64,000 nt of DNA from Desmodus rotundus (GCF_022682495.2 NC_071391.1:14731680-14795679); one strand, 5' to 3'. Shown: positions 41,918 to 52,357, counted from the stretch's first letter. Notes: generated by a model not told the origin, from the sequence alone. Made by a program: numbers and translations.

Positions 41918-42790
41918 AGATGCAAGAAACACCCAAACCCGTGGAGAATTTTTATGAGTTTATTGAGTCAAACGGATGACAATTATGAGAAAGAAAAATC
42001 TCAATGGGTTGAGGAAATGCTCCGGAGAAGGGCGGTCTCACCACTTATTTTATACACTAGACACAGAGGAGGAGACGTCGGAGGATCGCAGGAAGCCCAC
42101 CAGTGGTGGGGCAACTGGGAGTTTCCCTAGACTGGCGGTAGGGGAAACCCATTGCGGGGTGGGGGGACTCTGGGACGGGGTAAGAAGTCAAAGGCAGAGA
42201 CACGTACTTTTACACTGGCGGGTACATTATAGGGAACAATGAACACTCACAGCACACAGAGAAGGTATTTGGGGAACAAGCTGCAATGAGGGGTTCTGCG
42301 GTCTCATGCTCTGGGATGGTGGGTGTGCCCTGAGGGGTCTGGAGAACAAGATTACTCTGACAGGCCAAAGGTCTGTTTTCTCAGATGCAAAAAGACAATA
42401 GCCTCAGTTAAGGTAAAGATTGAGCTTTGTCAAAGAAGCTACAGGCCTAGGATGTGGCTGCCCAGCATGGCCCGCCTTTAGTTAGGAATGTGTATGTTCA
42501 GACCATCCTGCGCAGTTGCTTTTGGTCTCTGAGTCTGCGGGGCCTGTGGTGCTGGCCTCCCCTGAGCTTGACGGGTTTGCTCTGTGGCTCCTTTCCATCC
42601 ACACTGGGGATGGGAACACAGGCTCCACTGCCGGCTGAGAGACTCCCATAGCAATGTTGCGGAGAGAAGGACATCCCAGCGGGGGAGGAATGTATGGCCT
42701 TGAGGCAGTTCACCACAGTGTCTTTCTTGCTTCCATTTGGCTTTCAATCCCCCACATGACTTCGTGTTTCCTCCGAGAAACTTATTATTC
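41918..42790 (-). mobile_element. possible LTR-like segment, reverse, very uncertain
   Basis: A minus-strand AATAAA (41959-41964) sits near a potential LTR end, and the following 800 bases are unlike both neighbouring repeats. I found no paired terminus and no target duplication. It may be ordinary single-copy DNA. Confidence 0.15.
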
Positions 42791-42814
42791 TAAGTCCATC
42801 CTCAGTTCCTGGTT

Positions 42815-43120
42815 TTCTGTGAGTCAGAGATTACTTAGCTGCAAGGAAGAGAAAGCACTCAAACCAGCTCAAGGAAGGTCGAAGAGGGTACAGATCCCAT
42901 GGAGACAGAATGGCGTCAGGCCTCATGGAACCTGGAGCTGCGAGGGACCAACAACATATCTTCATCTCATTTACTTCCTCTCTCTCCTTCTGTGTGGTGT
43001 GTCTTCTGTGCTTCTCTCTCTGTCTCCCTCTGTCTCTCTCCCTTTTTTCCCCCTACCGACTCTGCATCCTTGTGGCTTCTTTCCTCCCTATAATTTTGGC
43101 CCAAGATACGTAAGAGAGAG
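42815..43120. repeat. old interspersed repeat with CT-rich region
   Basis: 'gagattacttagctgcaagg', 'aagagaaagcactcaaacca' and 'gctcaaggaagg' resemble the repeat type interrupted by Ves at 32.7 kb. A CT-rich tract at about 42975-43050 follows. Confidence 0.4.
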
Positions 43121-43301
43121 TCTGTTGGTCTGGGGGGAGAGGAAGTGCAGAAGAGAACCTTGCCAGTGCTGACTTGCTGTGGTGTCCAAACTGGCCCTAG
43201 CTCCTCAGTCCCTTACAGACCCAGAAGCCACCACTCATTAACCAGAGAGTTCACATCTCTAAGTTCCTAGAGACGTCTCTAAGTTCATATTTTATTAAAG
43301 G

Positions 43302-43315
43302 AAAATGGGTTCCTG
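43302..43315 (+). other. left target-site duplication of Ves
   Basis: aaaatgggttcctg is repeated exactly at 43529-43542, on either side of the SINE. Confidence 0.9.
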
Positions 43316-43528
43316 CCCTGGCTGGTGTAGCTCAGTGGATTGAGCACAGGCTGCGAACCAAAGGGTCGCCAGTTCAATTCCCAGCCAGGGCACATGCCCG
43401 GGTTGTGGGCCAGGTCCCCAGTGGGGGACACATGAGAGGTAGCCACACATTGATGTTATTCTCCCTCTCTTTCTCCTTCTCTTCCCCTCTCTCTAAAACT
43501 AAATAAATAAAATCTTTAAAGAAAAAGA
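43316..43528 (+). mobile_element. Ves SINE, forward, full length
   Basis: It starts ccctggctggtgtagctcag, carries an A-box-like 'tagctcagtggattgagc' and a B-box-like 'agttcaattcc', then 'gggcacatgcccgggttgtg', a pyrimidine-rich segment and an A-rich tail ending taaaatctttaaag and further A/G bases. Ves is a tRNA-derived, Pol III SINE found in yangochiropteran bats and is moved by L1. The perfect 14-base duplication marks it as among the youngest insertions here. It is non-coding. Confidence 0.95.
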
Positions 43529-43542
43529 AAAATGGGTTCCTG
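43529..43542 (+). other. right target-site duplication of Ves
   Basis: Exact second copy of the 14-base flank at 43302-43315. Confidence 0.9.
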
Positions 43543-44275
43543 ACCTCTCAGTGGGCTGGCTCCCCTGGATCAGCTCCCGATGTCCAGGAAGACATGACAT
43601 AAAAATGGCTTCCCAGCTGCACCTGTGCCACTGGGCGGTGGGCATGGCATTTTCCAGGGGCAGTAGGCTGCTGGAATTCAGCCACGACTCACTCTGGGAT
43701 GTTGGGACCCAGCGAGAACCCTCTGATGTGTCTCCAGGAGACCAAGGTAAGGGGACACCAGGAGACAGAGTTTTGCTAGTCCATGGACCAACCCTCCCCA
43801 CTTGGACCTTTTCTTCCAGGTCTCCTCAGGAGTTGCTGTTTTTCTCCCAGAGGGCGAGCCATTTCCTGTTTTCATGGGTGAGGTGCTCTCCACCCTGCGC
43901 CAAGCAAGGGCTTGTGAGCTGGTCCTCCCTTCTTTGAATGCTTGGCCATCTTTGAGCTTCCGGTTCTCCCTCAGCTGAAGGGCTGTGGGCCCCTTCCTCA
44001 CACATTGGGGGAGGAGCAAAGGTAGCAAATGTCAATGCCTAATATAGTTTATGGTACTGGAAACCCTCAGAAATGATGGCTGAACCCCCATAACGATAAT
44101 GGTAATAATTAATAGCAGGTAGCACTAAAGAAGAAGCTCTCTTGGCCTGTGTGTTTTGAAGGGACAAATCTTTAGCTGCTTACAGAGCACCGGGACCCTT
44201 CAGCCCTGGGGGCACGAAAGTGGCATCAGGGTGGGGTGTGACTCAGTCAAGTGACACCTTGGGTCTCGATGCCTG
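43543..44275. other. unassigned sequence
   Basis: An AT-rich 'ataacgataatggtaataat' patch lies at about 44090-44115. Overlapping frames on both strands at 43551-44035 lack motifs. Confidence 0.35.
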
Positions 44276-44289
44276 GTGTGCGTGCGTGC

Positions 44290-44321
<32 letters not shown>
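44276..44321 (+). repeat. (TG)n/(TGCG)n microsatellite
   Basis: Several gtgc units pass into about 13 perfect tg units. The alternating purine-pyrimidine run is Z-DNA-capable and likely polymorphic. Confidence 0.95.
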
Positions 44322-45142
44322 ACAGAGGGCCTCTGAGAACCTACAGCTCCCAACATTCCAGCTCTTCTCATAGTTGTGTCCCGGGGTGTGGGGGAGGGGG
44401 CGGTTCCTGCAGCAGATTAGAACGGTGTCTCTGGACCAGGGCCCATGGGCCTTTCTACTTACTCCCAAAGTTGGCTAGCCCCTCAGGAGGTCCAGGGCCC
44501 AGCGCCCAGGGTCAGTGCTGGGACATTGTGTGTGATTTCTGGGGGCAGACATCCCATCGATGGATTTTGCAGACAGGTCTTCTCTCTTCTCATCCTTCTG
44601 CTTGGTGGCCACAGCCTGCTTGGAGCACCCCTGTTGGAACAGGGGGTCAGGACTGGGTCAGGCAAAATGCAAATTTGTGATTCACATCCCAGACAGCAGC
44701 CAAGACTGGAGATCCAGGCATCTGTGTGCATGTGGGGGTGGAGGCTGGCCCCTTGCTTGCTGGCTTTGGAAATCTGGTGACTCAGATGACAGCTGTTGGC
44801 CATCCTGCTTCTGAGATCTAAATGAGATTGTCTTCATGGCCTTAGTTCCAACACCCAGTGACGTTCAAAGCCTCCTCCTATCCTTCTGCTAATTCCCAGT
44901 GGGAGCGGGGCGAAGAGGAAACGAGAGGTGCTTACCTTGTGGAGGTGCTGCCTCTGAGCTGTGCCTCACCAACCTTGACATGAAATCTGCCTGGTTTCTA
45001 GAACAGCAGCAACAACAAATATTTACAGAAAGCATTCATGAGTCAGTATTTTCTACTGGAAATTGGTTTGGAAAATCTGGGGATGGGCCTCTTCTCAGGA
45101 TGCACAGCCTCATTCCCTTCCCTGCCACTTCTTGACTTTGCT
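44322..45142. other. unassigned sequence
   Basis: No repeat or exon recognised. Confidence 0.35.
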
Positions 45143-45365
45143 AGCAGTGCAGCGTAGCAGTCACGCGCTCAGCTTTGGAGTCAGGCTGCCTGGGTTCATA
45201 CCCCAGCTTTGCCGCTGCTTACTCACTGTGCAACCCTGGCCATCTTCCCTCACCTTTGGTTTTCTCCACAAAATGGGGTTACTAATGTTACCTGTCCCAG
45301 TGGTAGTCCTGAGTCTGGGACAAATTAAAAGGGATAATGATTGTAAGGCACAGCAGGTCCTCTGA
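45143..45365 (+). repeat. MIR, nearly full length, forward
   Basis: 'cagtgcagcgtagcagtcac', 'ctttggagtcaggctgcctg', 'ggttcataccccagctttgc', 'ctccacaaaatggggttact' and 'gggataatgattgtaaggca' run in order. Confidence 0.88.
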
Positions 45366-45529
45366 TTACATCTTTTCATTTAAGGTTGATGAGATGCCCT
45401 AGGGACTTAATTTTGTTTACGTCAATTAGCCTATGGTGGCAATTGGTTTCATTATGGGTCCTTTTGAGAATGTTAAGTGAGGGCGGTGCCTAGCTCATAC
45501 AAGTGCCCAGCAACTGGTGGCTATAACCC

Positions 45530-45615
45530 CTTTCACTTGCAAACTGGGACTGATCACAGTGCTTATGTCAGAGGGTGGTTGTGAGGAGACTCCATGAGTT
45601 GGGAACAGGTTTTTG
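45530..45615 (+). repeat. MIR middle fragment, forward, weak
   Basis: 'cttgcaaactgggactgatc' and 'gggtggttgtgaggagactc' fit the MIR core-to-tail boundary. Confidence 0.4.
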
Positions 45616-45865
45616 CTTTTAGGCGGTGCACACTGCTGTTAGCGTGACCACGCAGTGGGTCCTGCCCCATGGCCGCCCTTGGTTTCTACCAGTTTTCTAA
45701 GCCTGGTCCCCGGCCTTCCCAACAGTCCTGTGAGCTCCTCAGTCTCCATCTGTGGAGGGGACTCCTGCTCCCCCCAGCAGCATCTCCCCTTCTCCTGCAG
45801 TAGGGGAGCCGCCAGTGGCCGCTCAGAACACAACTGCATTGCCCAGCCTCCCTCGCTCCAGGTGT

Positions 45866-46145
45866 GGCCATTGAGCAGGCTCTAGACAATGGAGTGTGAG
45901 CCAACTGATGTGTGCATCTTCCCGGGGGTCCCCTGAAGGCACCCTTCCCCCGTTCCCCTTCCTGCTGGCTGGAATGTATAGATGCCAGAGAGCCTTCCTG
46001 GATCACATGCTGGAGGCCTGGAAAATTCGTGGAGCAGAACCACCGCAACATTTCGGCTACTTACTAAAGAAGGAAGTTCTACCCATCTTATTTAAGCCAT
46101 TGTTATTTCTGGTCTTCCTTTTCTAGTAGCCTCAGGCCTTATATA
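45866..46145 (+). mobile_element. old LTR-like repeat, forward
   Basis: 'gacaatggagtgtgagccaa', 'ctgatgtgtgcatcttcccg', 'gaaccaccgcaacatttcgg' and 'cttatttaagccattgttat' run in the order of a common mammalian LTR-like repeat ending in 'gttttaagccactgagattt'. Family not named with certainty. Non-coding. Confidence 0.5.
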
Positions 46146-46204
46146 GCACTGGTACTTCTCATAGATTTTCTCAGCTGCTTCAGCTAGCCAGAGAGGGTTC
46201 CTTT

Positions 46205-46292
46205 GTCTAGTCTTTTTTGTTCTTTTCTGTTCTTCTCTCTCTTTTTTTTTTTTGCTTTTCTCTTTCTCCCTCTTTCTTTTCTTTCTGTTCAT
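46205..46292 (+). repeat. T/CT-rich low-complexity tract
   Basis: Runs of T up to about 13 alternate with tct and ttc words. Confidence 0.85.
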
Positions 46293-47039
46293 TTTGTAAT
46301 CGGCACCTTGATTGCTGTGATGTGCTGAGCACAAAGTGTGCACATTCCTTAGTGGGGGTGGGGACACCAGTAAACATCAGCTATTATTCTATTATTCTAC
46401 ATCATCCCGCACCCCCCTGTTCTGGGTGCCCTGGGACCTGCAGTCTTCCTCATTCCAGGGAAGTGCCTCCCTCACTCTGAGGCTTTGGCACAAGGCCCAC
46501 AGTTCCTACCTTCCTCCCAGCACTTGTCAAAATATTTTTTCCCAAACAATGTTATATTTCCTCCTATGAGGAGCTCTGGTGCCAGCTGTTAGGTTAATAA
46601 AAGTTCTTTCACTCTGATAGGGTTGCTTTGTTTTGCCTGTGAGTCTGGTGTTCAGCATTTCTGTTCTTTTGATTTCTAACTGGAACACAAAACCCGAGGG
46701 ACCTGGGCTCATGGCCTATGGAGAGAGGCCTGCTGGGTCAAGGTCAGCAGCCCCAGAGCTGAGCCACAGGGCTGAGTGGCAACTGGAGAGTGGCAGATCC
46801 AAAAGGGCCCCGAGAGGCCCTGTGGGAAAAGCAAGGCCGTGGCTGGGTATTACGTGGTGAGCCAGAGGCCACACCAGGAGTTCTGCTTCCTGGTCAGTGA
46901 GTCTGCTGCTGGACCAGAGAATCACCTAGGTTCTTCCTGTGAGTGTGCGTGAGGGATATAGAAATATCAGATTTGGGTCCTCTCCTCCCTGGACTCGCAA
47001 GCTCCTGGAATCTCTTCCGGGACTCACATGTTCCCCAAA
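46293..47039. other. unassigned sequence
   Basis: No repeat or exon recognised. A possible AT-rich 'gttaggttaataaaagttct' word lies near 46590. Confidence 0.35.
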
Positions 47040-47215
47040 GTCAATGCCATGTGGTAGAGAGTGATTCTGACTAAGAAGGCTGTGGGCACCAAGGAGGGGG
47101 GGCTACTTGTCTCAGAGAGGGAGCATGGGGAGACTTTCTGGAGGAGGGGGCGTTCCAGTTGGCTCTGGAAGGACAGGGAGGTTAGGGCATGAAGGCTTTT
47201 CAGTGATAGGTAACT
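47040..47215 (-). repeat. L2-like fragment, reverse
   Basis: 'gactttctggaggagggggc', 'gttccagttggctctggaag' and 'gcatgaaggcttttcagtga' follow the reversed inner L2 order. Confidence 0.55.
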
Positions 47216-47234
47216 TTCGTACTGGGTTGGCGAG

Positions 47235-47450
47235 CATGACAGAGATGGCCCCGCCTCCAGGAGCTGATAGTCTGGAAGAGAGACAGTGAGCGAGCATAAT
47301 CACACAAGTCAGTATCTAATTTTAATTGCAAAGGATGCTGGGAAGAAGATCAGGAGACCATCCAATAGGCCCTGACCCAGCCGGGATCAGGGATGGGTCT
47401 CCGAGGAGCTGTCATTTCATCTGAGAGCTGGAAGGAGTTATTGTATCAGA
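47235..47450 (-). repeat. L2-like fragment, reverse
   Basis: 'ctccaggagctgatagtctg', 'gaagagagacagtgagcgag' and 'tctccgaggagctgtcattt' repeat the reversed L2 order, so two partial copies lie in tandem. Confidence 0.6.
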
Positions 47451-47459
47451 GATGGGCAG

Positions 47460-47491
47460 AACTTTAACCAGTTGAGCTACCTGGCCAGGGC
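47460..47491 (-). mobile_element. Ves SINE 5' head fragment, reverse
   Basis: The reverse complement begins gccctggccaggtagctcaa and continues to 'ctggttaaagt', the first 32 bases of a Ves-type head. No body or tail follows. Either a deletion remnant or a chance match. Confidence 0.5.
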
Positions 47492-47544
47492 TCTCCCTCT
47501 CTTAAATCCCCAAACCGTGTGGATGTCCTCTCTGCAGGTAACAT

Positions 47545-47775
47545 CACACAAGCTTTGTAGTCAGAGTGACCATGGTTGATCTGCAGTTGGATCCGCCACT
47601 AGTAGTTGTTTCTTAGGGAAGAAAGTGGCTCTCTGAGCCTCAGTTTCCTTATCCATATAATGGGTATATGTGCCTTCTTCCTGTGTTGCTGCGGAGAATT
47701 AATGCAGGTGAGGTGCCTGGCACAAGTTGGGCACATGGTCCTCTAGGTGGCATTTGCTGTGGTTACTTGTATTGT
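47545..47775 (+). repeat. MIR, forward
   Basis: 'agctttgtagtcagagtgac', 'tctgagcctcagtttcctta', 'tccatataatgggtatatgt' and 'gaggtgcctggcacaagttg' cover the element. Confidence 0.88.
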
Positions 47776-47820
47776 TTGTTCTGGATTAAGCATTCGAAAA
47801 CGTGCCTCATCTCCCTACCA

Positions 47821-48005
47821 CACGGCTCTCGAGCTTGACCATGCATTAGTCACCTAGAGGGCTCGTTGAGAGATAGCTAAGCCCCCAGAGTTTCTGATTT
47901 ACTGGGTCTGGGCTGGGACTACAAATATGCATTTCTAGCAAGGTCCCACGGGACGCTAGAGCTGCTGCTGCTGCTGCTGCAGGCTCAGGAACCATGCTTT
48001 GCTTG
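47821..48005 (+). mobile_element. MER5A hAT-Charlie relic with internal (GCT)6
   Basis: 'catgcattagtcacctagag', 'cagagtttctgatttactgg', 'gtctgggctggg' and 'atatgcatttctagcaaggt' are MER5A. A perfect gct run at 47961-47980 sits where consensus has 'gatgctgatgctgctggt', so it looks like a local expansion. Confidence 0.85.
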
Positions 48006-48084
48006 ACTGCAAAGCTGCTTTGTGATGGGCCCAAAGTTGATCTTGGGAAGCAGACTTGAAAGAAGAACTTCTCAGCAGATAAGT

Positions 48085-48260
48085 CTGAGCTGGGGAACAG
48101 CACCTTTGTGGAAGATTTCACAAAAGAACTAATCCTTGAGCTGAGTATTGAAGGCCCAGGAGAAATTTGCAAGATGAGCTAGACAAAGAGCCTCCCCAGC
48201 AAAGGGAACAGCTGGTGCAAAGGCAAGAACCCAGAAGAAAATATGGCACATCAAGACACA
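48085..48260 (-). repeat. L2-like fragment, reverse
   Basis: 'aatccttgagctgagtattg', 'aaggcccagg', 'agcaaagggaacagctggtg' and 'caaaggcaag' match the reversed L2 landmarks. Confidence 0.65.
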
Positions 48261-48289
48261 GTGCCCATCTTTCCTAACTCCTATGACAT

Positions 48290-48860
48290 TTTTAGAGGAC
48301 ACATGGAACAATGGGGCACTTGGCCCGGCTGTTATTTGCGCATTCGCAGATTTCTCTGAAGGGCTGGAATGATGAACAGCTCATCCTGGAAGGTGTAAGA
48401 GGGTCCGAGCCCACGAGAGACAGCTGGAGCTTTGGAACGAAAAGGCTGTCTTAACACCCTCCAGACAGGCCGACTTTGATGATTCTCACACAGCTGTGAT
48501 ATCGCTCACACAGAATAGTACAGAGACTCATGAAAAAAATTCTTTAATCCCAGTACTGCCCCTCCCGTGGACTATTTTCACATCCTCAGGAGCGGCTCAA
48601 ACGCTGGCATTTCCAGGGCGTGCTTGGTGGGAGCAGTAGGGCAGACTATGTAAAATGAGGTCTGAACTCGAAACCCAGGTTGCCAGTGAACTCGAGGACG
48701 CAGCTATGTTCTGGGGAAGCTTCCCTTCCACTAGCCCCGGCCCCTTCTCCTCTTCCGTCTCCATCTCGCCTGTTGCCTGGCTGCTTTCTGCTGTTTACAT
48801 TGCACCCCGGAGAACACAGTTAGTCACTCCTTGAAATACCAGTGACACATTAATGGAAGG
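48290..48860. promoter_or_regulatory. single-copy block, possible regulatory element
   Basis: Repeat-free, with 'ttatttgcgcattcgcagat', 'tgatgattctcacacagctg' and 'catgaaaaaaattctttaat'. It is bordered by dense MIR/L2 DNA on both sides. Inference only. Confidence 0.27.
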
Positions 48861-49079
48861 TCAGCAGTGACGCACGCAGCAGGTTCTAGGCGTTTGAAGG
48901 TGCCTGTGCTGAGCTCGGGGCCCCGGGGGCTGCTGGGGCCCTGTACCTCCCTGGGGGACTGCAGGCTGGATGCCTGCAAATGCCACCACCTGCATCCACG
49001 TCCCGTGTTAGTTCAGTCCCTACCATGTGTGAGGCTAGTTGCTATAGGACGAGGCTGTGGCTCTGTCTACTCTGTCCAA

Positions 49080-49229
49080 TGACCTCTCCGATCAAGCCCC
49101 TACTGTGCGAGGTCCCTATGCTAGGGCCTTCCCTGAGCATTGTCCCGAAATGAGGCAGGCACTAATATGTCCATGTAATAGAGGGAAAAGTGAGTTTCAA
49201 GCAGCTTAACTCAGCAAGGCAGTCGAGGG
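49080..49229 (-). repeat. MIR, reverse
   Basis: 'gcccctactgtgcgaggtcc' and 'taatagagggaaaagtgagt' match the reversed MIR tail and core. Head to head with the next copy. Confidence 0.6.
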
Positions 49230-49465
49230 GAGTATGCTGTATGGGTTAAGAGTGTAGACCCTGGAACCAGCCTCTCTGAGTTCAAGTCTCAGCTCTGCGC
49301 TAACCCACTGTGTGATCTTGGGTGAGTTACTTTACTCTCTGTGCGTCTGCGTCCTCCTCTGTAAAACGAAGGTGTCTTTGAGGGTCACATAAGCTAAGGT
49401 ATGCCAAGCACTTAGGACAATGGCTGCCACGTTTGTGACAGTTATATCGCTATTATTAAATTAAC
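49230..49465 (+). repeat. MIR, nearly full length, forward
   Basis: 'gtatgctgtatgggttaaga', 'gaccctggaaccagcctctc', 'tgagttcaagtctcagctct' and 'gtgtgatcttgggtgagtta' are close to consensus. Confidence 0.92.
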
Positions 49466-49574
49466 TCTTGGGCTGACCCATGCTGGCTTGCCACCCCTAA
49501 GGCTGATTTATGGGACGTAGGGGAATAAAGACGTGAGGGTCACAAAGGTGTCTGTAATCTGTACTCCAGACTCT

Positions 49575-49690
49575 CATAGGTTTGAACGCTACCGTGTGAC
49601 TTTGGTCAAGTCTCCTGACTCTCTGAGCCAGTTTCCTCATCTTTAAAATGCTGTGTCATGGGTGGCTTGAGGACTAAAGAGCATAATGAC
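49575..49690 (+). repeat. MIR fragment, forward
   Basis: 'ctaccgtgtgactttggtca', then 'cagtttcctcatctttaaaa', match the MIR core. Confidence 0.85.
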
Positions 49691-49691
49691 A

Positions 49692-50003
49692 GCTTGGTGT
49701 CGGGGTTAAGAGCCAGGCTCTGGAACCACACTGCTTGGGTCAAGTTCACAGATATACCATTTTCCAGCTGCAAACTTTGGGTAGGTTACTCTCTTTCTCT
49801 GTGCCTGTTCCCTCATGTGTGACACAGGAGCGGCGATAGTTCCCACATCATCAGGGGATGAAGTGCACTGTCCCACACAGAGCCCTTTGAGTGGCACTTT
49901 GCACATCATAAACGCAGCACGAGTGTGTGCTGAGATCATCATGCCGGCAGCCACTGTAGGCCTGGCACATAGTAGGTGCTCGATAAACAGCAGCAATGAG
50001 GAG
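49692..50003 (+). repeat. MIR, full length, forward
   Basis: 'gcttggtgtcggggttaaga', 'gctctggaaccacactgctt', 'gtaggttactctctttctct' and 'aggcctggcacatagtaggt', then 'gctcgataaa', span the whole element. It is the third forward MIR in 770 bases. Confidence 0.92.
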
Positions 50004-50059
50004 GAGGGGGCGAGGAGGCTACAAAATGCAGCCTTTCCTCTTTCTAACTGCGAAGTCTC

Positions 50060-50264
50060 TGGGCCAAGAATCCTCAGTCTGGACTGCACATCAGACCAAG
50101 GTGGGGACTTTTTAAGGACACCAGCACTCAGGACCCACACCCCCGAGATTCTTACCTAATTGGTCTACATAGGGCCTGGCATTGAATGATTTATTTAAAA
50201 TCATCATAGAATTGCCTCATGTCCCAGGCAATTCTAACAAGCAGCCAGGACTGAGAAGTGCTGA
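50060..50264 (+). mobile_element. MER5A hAT-Charlie relic
   Basis: 'cctcagtctggactgcacat', 'aggacccacacccccgagat', 'tcttacctaattggtct' and 'ggcaattctaacaagcagcc' run in MER5A order. Confidence 0.75.
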
Positions 50265-50289
50265 GTTAGAAAATAACGGAGGGGCCCAC

Positions 50290-50540
50290 TTGGAGGAGAT
50301 ATTTTAACTAAGTAGATCAGGGCAGACCTCTCTGAGGAGGTGACATGTGAGCTGAGGTCTGAACGGCGACAAGGAGGGAGCCAGGCACAGACCTGGTGGG
50401 GGACTTTTCAGAGAAGAGAGCAGGTGCAAAGGCCCTGAGGCAGCCATGAGCTTGGTGTGTTGGAAGAAAAGCGGGAAGGCCAGGGTGGCAGAGAAATCCA
50501 CGAGCTGAAGACCAAGTGCAAGATGGCAAGTAGGAGAAAC
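50290..50540 (-). repeat. L2-like fragment, reverse
   Basis: 'tctctgaggaggtgacatgt', 'gagctgaggtctgaacggcg', then 'gcaggtgcaaaggccctgag', match the reversed family also seen at 29.4 kb. Confidence 0.7.
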
Positions 50541-50999
50541 TGAGTCCCCCTCCAGACAGAGGAACTAAGTTTAGCCCTTGGGCTAGGCTGGGGGCATCCA
50601 CCACTCCTATCTGTAGCTGAAAATGTCTGTTGATTCAGGCCTCAAACTCCCAGGAGATTTTCCTCCCCACCATCAGCCCAAGAGGGATCCTTTTTGACAG
50701 AAAGGGAGGGAGTCATGATAGGGCCAGAGGGGGAGGAAGGTAAGAGAGGCTGGGCTGAGTGCCCCCTGGGGTCCATCACAAAGGCCACTCGAGCTGGCGG
50801 CCACTCCGGCAGCGAGGGGCAGCAGGGCTGCCAGGAAAATGCCAGCCTCCCGTGAAGGCTTAATTCCTCTGCCCGCCGCTGCTGGGTAATAGCTTGGCAG
50901 GGAGCAGGTGTGTCTGTTTTCTGGCCCAGTTATCTGGGAGGGGAGGGCGGGAGCCTCAGTGGGCGTGTCTGTCGCCATGTGCGTGCCCTGGTGGTAAGG
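50541..50999. other. unassigned sequence
   Basis: No repeat or exon recognised. The minus-strand 190-codon frame at 50673-51245 crosses the TG-rich tract downstream and has no motif. Confidence 0.35.
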
Positions 51000-51140
51000 A
51001 GTATCTGCGTGGAAGTGCCTGTGTGTCTGTCTCCTGCAGAACTTCACGTGTGTGTGTGACATCCTCATAGGTGAGTGTGCTGCTGGGTGGCATGTCTGTG
51101 TGTCCTTCTCATGTCTGTCTGTGTGTCTGTATATTGCAAT
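51000..51140 (+). repeat. TG/TCTG-rich low-complexity tract
   Basis: 'gtgcctgtgtgtctgtctcc', 'cacgtgtgtgtgtgac' and 'catgtctgtctgtgtgtctg' give an interrupted TG tract. Confidence 0.7.
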
Positions 51141-51814
51141 GACTTGTGTTTCTGTCTTACTCATATCAGAGCACGCTACATCTGAACCTAATTTTACCAT
51201 GTGTGGTGGTTGTGGGCCTGCGGGTGTGCACATGTGCACACACACATTGGCCTAAATGAAACCTTGGCCTTCCAGGGCCGTCTAGCCCCTCCTCCATGGC
51301 CCATCTCCTCAGTGGCTGAGCAGGACTGCAGTCCTCGGCCCTGGAGCCGAGCAAACACTCATTGCTATACCGAGTCTGCTGAGAATAGGTCTTAGGCCGG
51401 CTCCTTTGGCCAGGGCTGTGGACTGGTCACTGCCACATCACGTCAACATTCGTGCTTTGTACTGTAGGGCCAGACGGGTCCCAGGTGCATCCTGGGCCTG
51501 GCTCTGACATGGGCTGGACTACGAGGCCTGGCCTGGGGCCGCCTGAGCCCTTGTGCATTGTCTGTGTGTGTGAGTGTGTGCACCACAGGAAGAGCCCCCG
51601 TGTCTGCACAGGCTGCCCCCTAACAGCCAGCGTTCAGGGAGAGGTGCAGAGGAAGAGGAAGTGACTCCCCTCCATGGGACTTGGGAAGCATTATCAGCCC
51701 AGGGCCAGGACCAGAGGATATGAGACCTTGGGGAGCCTCTCTAGTCATCAACAGGGAGGGGAGGGGTTTCCATGGAAACACTTCACAGCTTCGGGCTGAA
51801 CCCTTGCTCATCAG
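51141..51814. other. unassigned sequence
   Basis: Short TG runs near 51235 and 51563. Otherwise nothing recognised. Confidence 0.35.
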
Positions 51815-51865
51815 CCACTCATCCAGCATGAATTGAGCGTTTGCTCTGGGTCAGGCCTTTAACCT
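51815..51865 (-). repeat. L2 end fragment, reverse
   Basis: 'ccactcatccagcatgaatt', then 'gagcgtttgctctgggtcag', match the reversed L2 end. Confidence 0.6.
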
Positions 51866-51914
51866 GGACTGATATCAATCACACCAAAAGCAATCATCTA
51901 CTGTTGATCTACAG

Positions 51915-52357
51915 CAGCCCCATCTACTCAAACCACACACACACCTTGCTCCTCTCACTACCTTGCAGACCCCCTGGCCTCCTGGCAGACCCTCTGGCTT
52001 CCTAAGCCTCACTCACCCTGGCCCCTCCTCAGGGCCTTTGTGTGTGCTGGTCCCTATTGCTAGAACCTCCTTTCTCCTCATATTTCAGTGGTTGGCTCCC
52101 TCTCACCAGCTAGGTCTCACCTAGAGGTCACCTCCCCAGAGAGGCCTGCCCTGGTTCCCTCCACATCACATCTCCGTCACATGCTGCTTCAGAGCTTGTA
52201 CGACCACCTGACATTGTCTCATTTTTGTGTGTATTCGTTCTGTGTTCCCCTGTGTGAATATACACTCTGTGGGAGCCCTTGTCGGTCTTATTCATCCCTG
52301 TAATTCTAGGATCAGTGCCACAGGTAGTAGGTGTTTCATAAATATTTATTGGCAGTT
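51915..52357 (+). repeat. L2 LINE 3' region, long, forward
   Basis: 'cctcctcagggcctttgtgt', 'ggtctcacctagaggtcacc', 'tccccagagaggcctgccct', 'gcttgtacgaccacctgaca' and 'gtgccacaggtagtaggtgt', then 'ttcataaatatttattggc', give about 440 bases of L2. Confidence 0.85.

Noticed and set aside
43316..43390. tRNA gene
   Set aside because: The tRNA-like head belongs to the Ves SINE: it runs on into the SINE body and tail, lacks a proper acceptor stem and is flanked by a target duplication.
50673..51245. 190-codon minus-strand open frame
   Set aside because: Its first third is read through a TG-rich tract and gives His/Thr-rich low-complexity peptide. No gene features.
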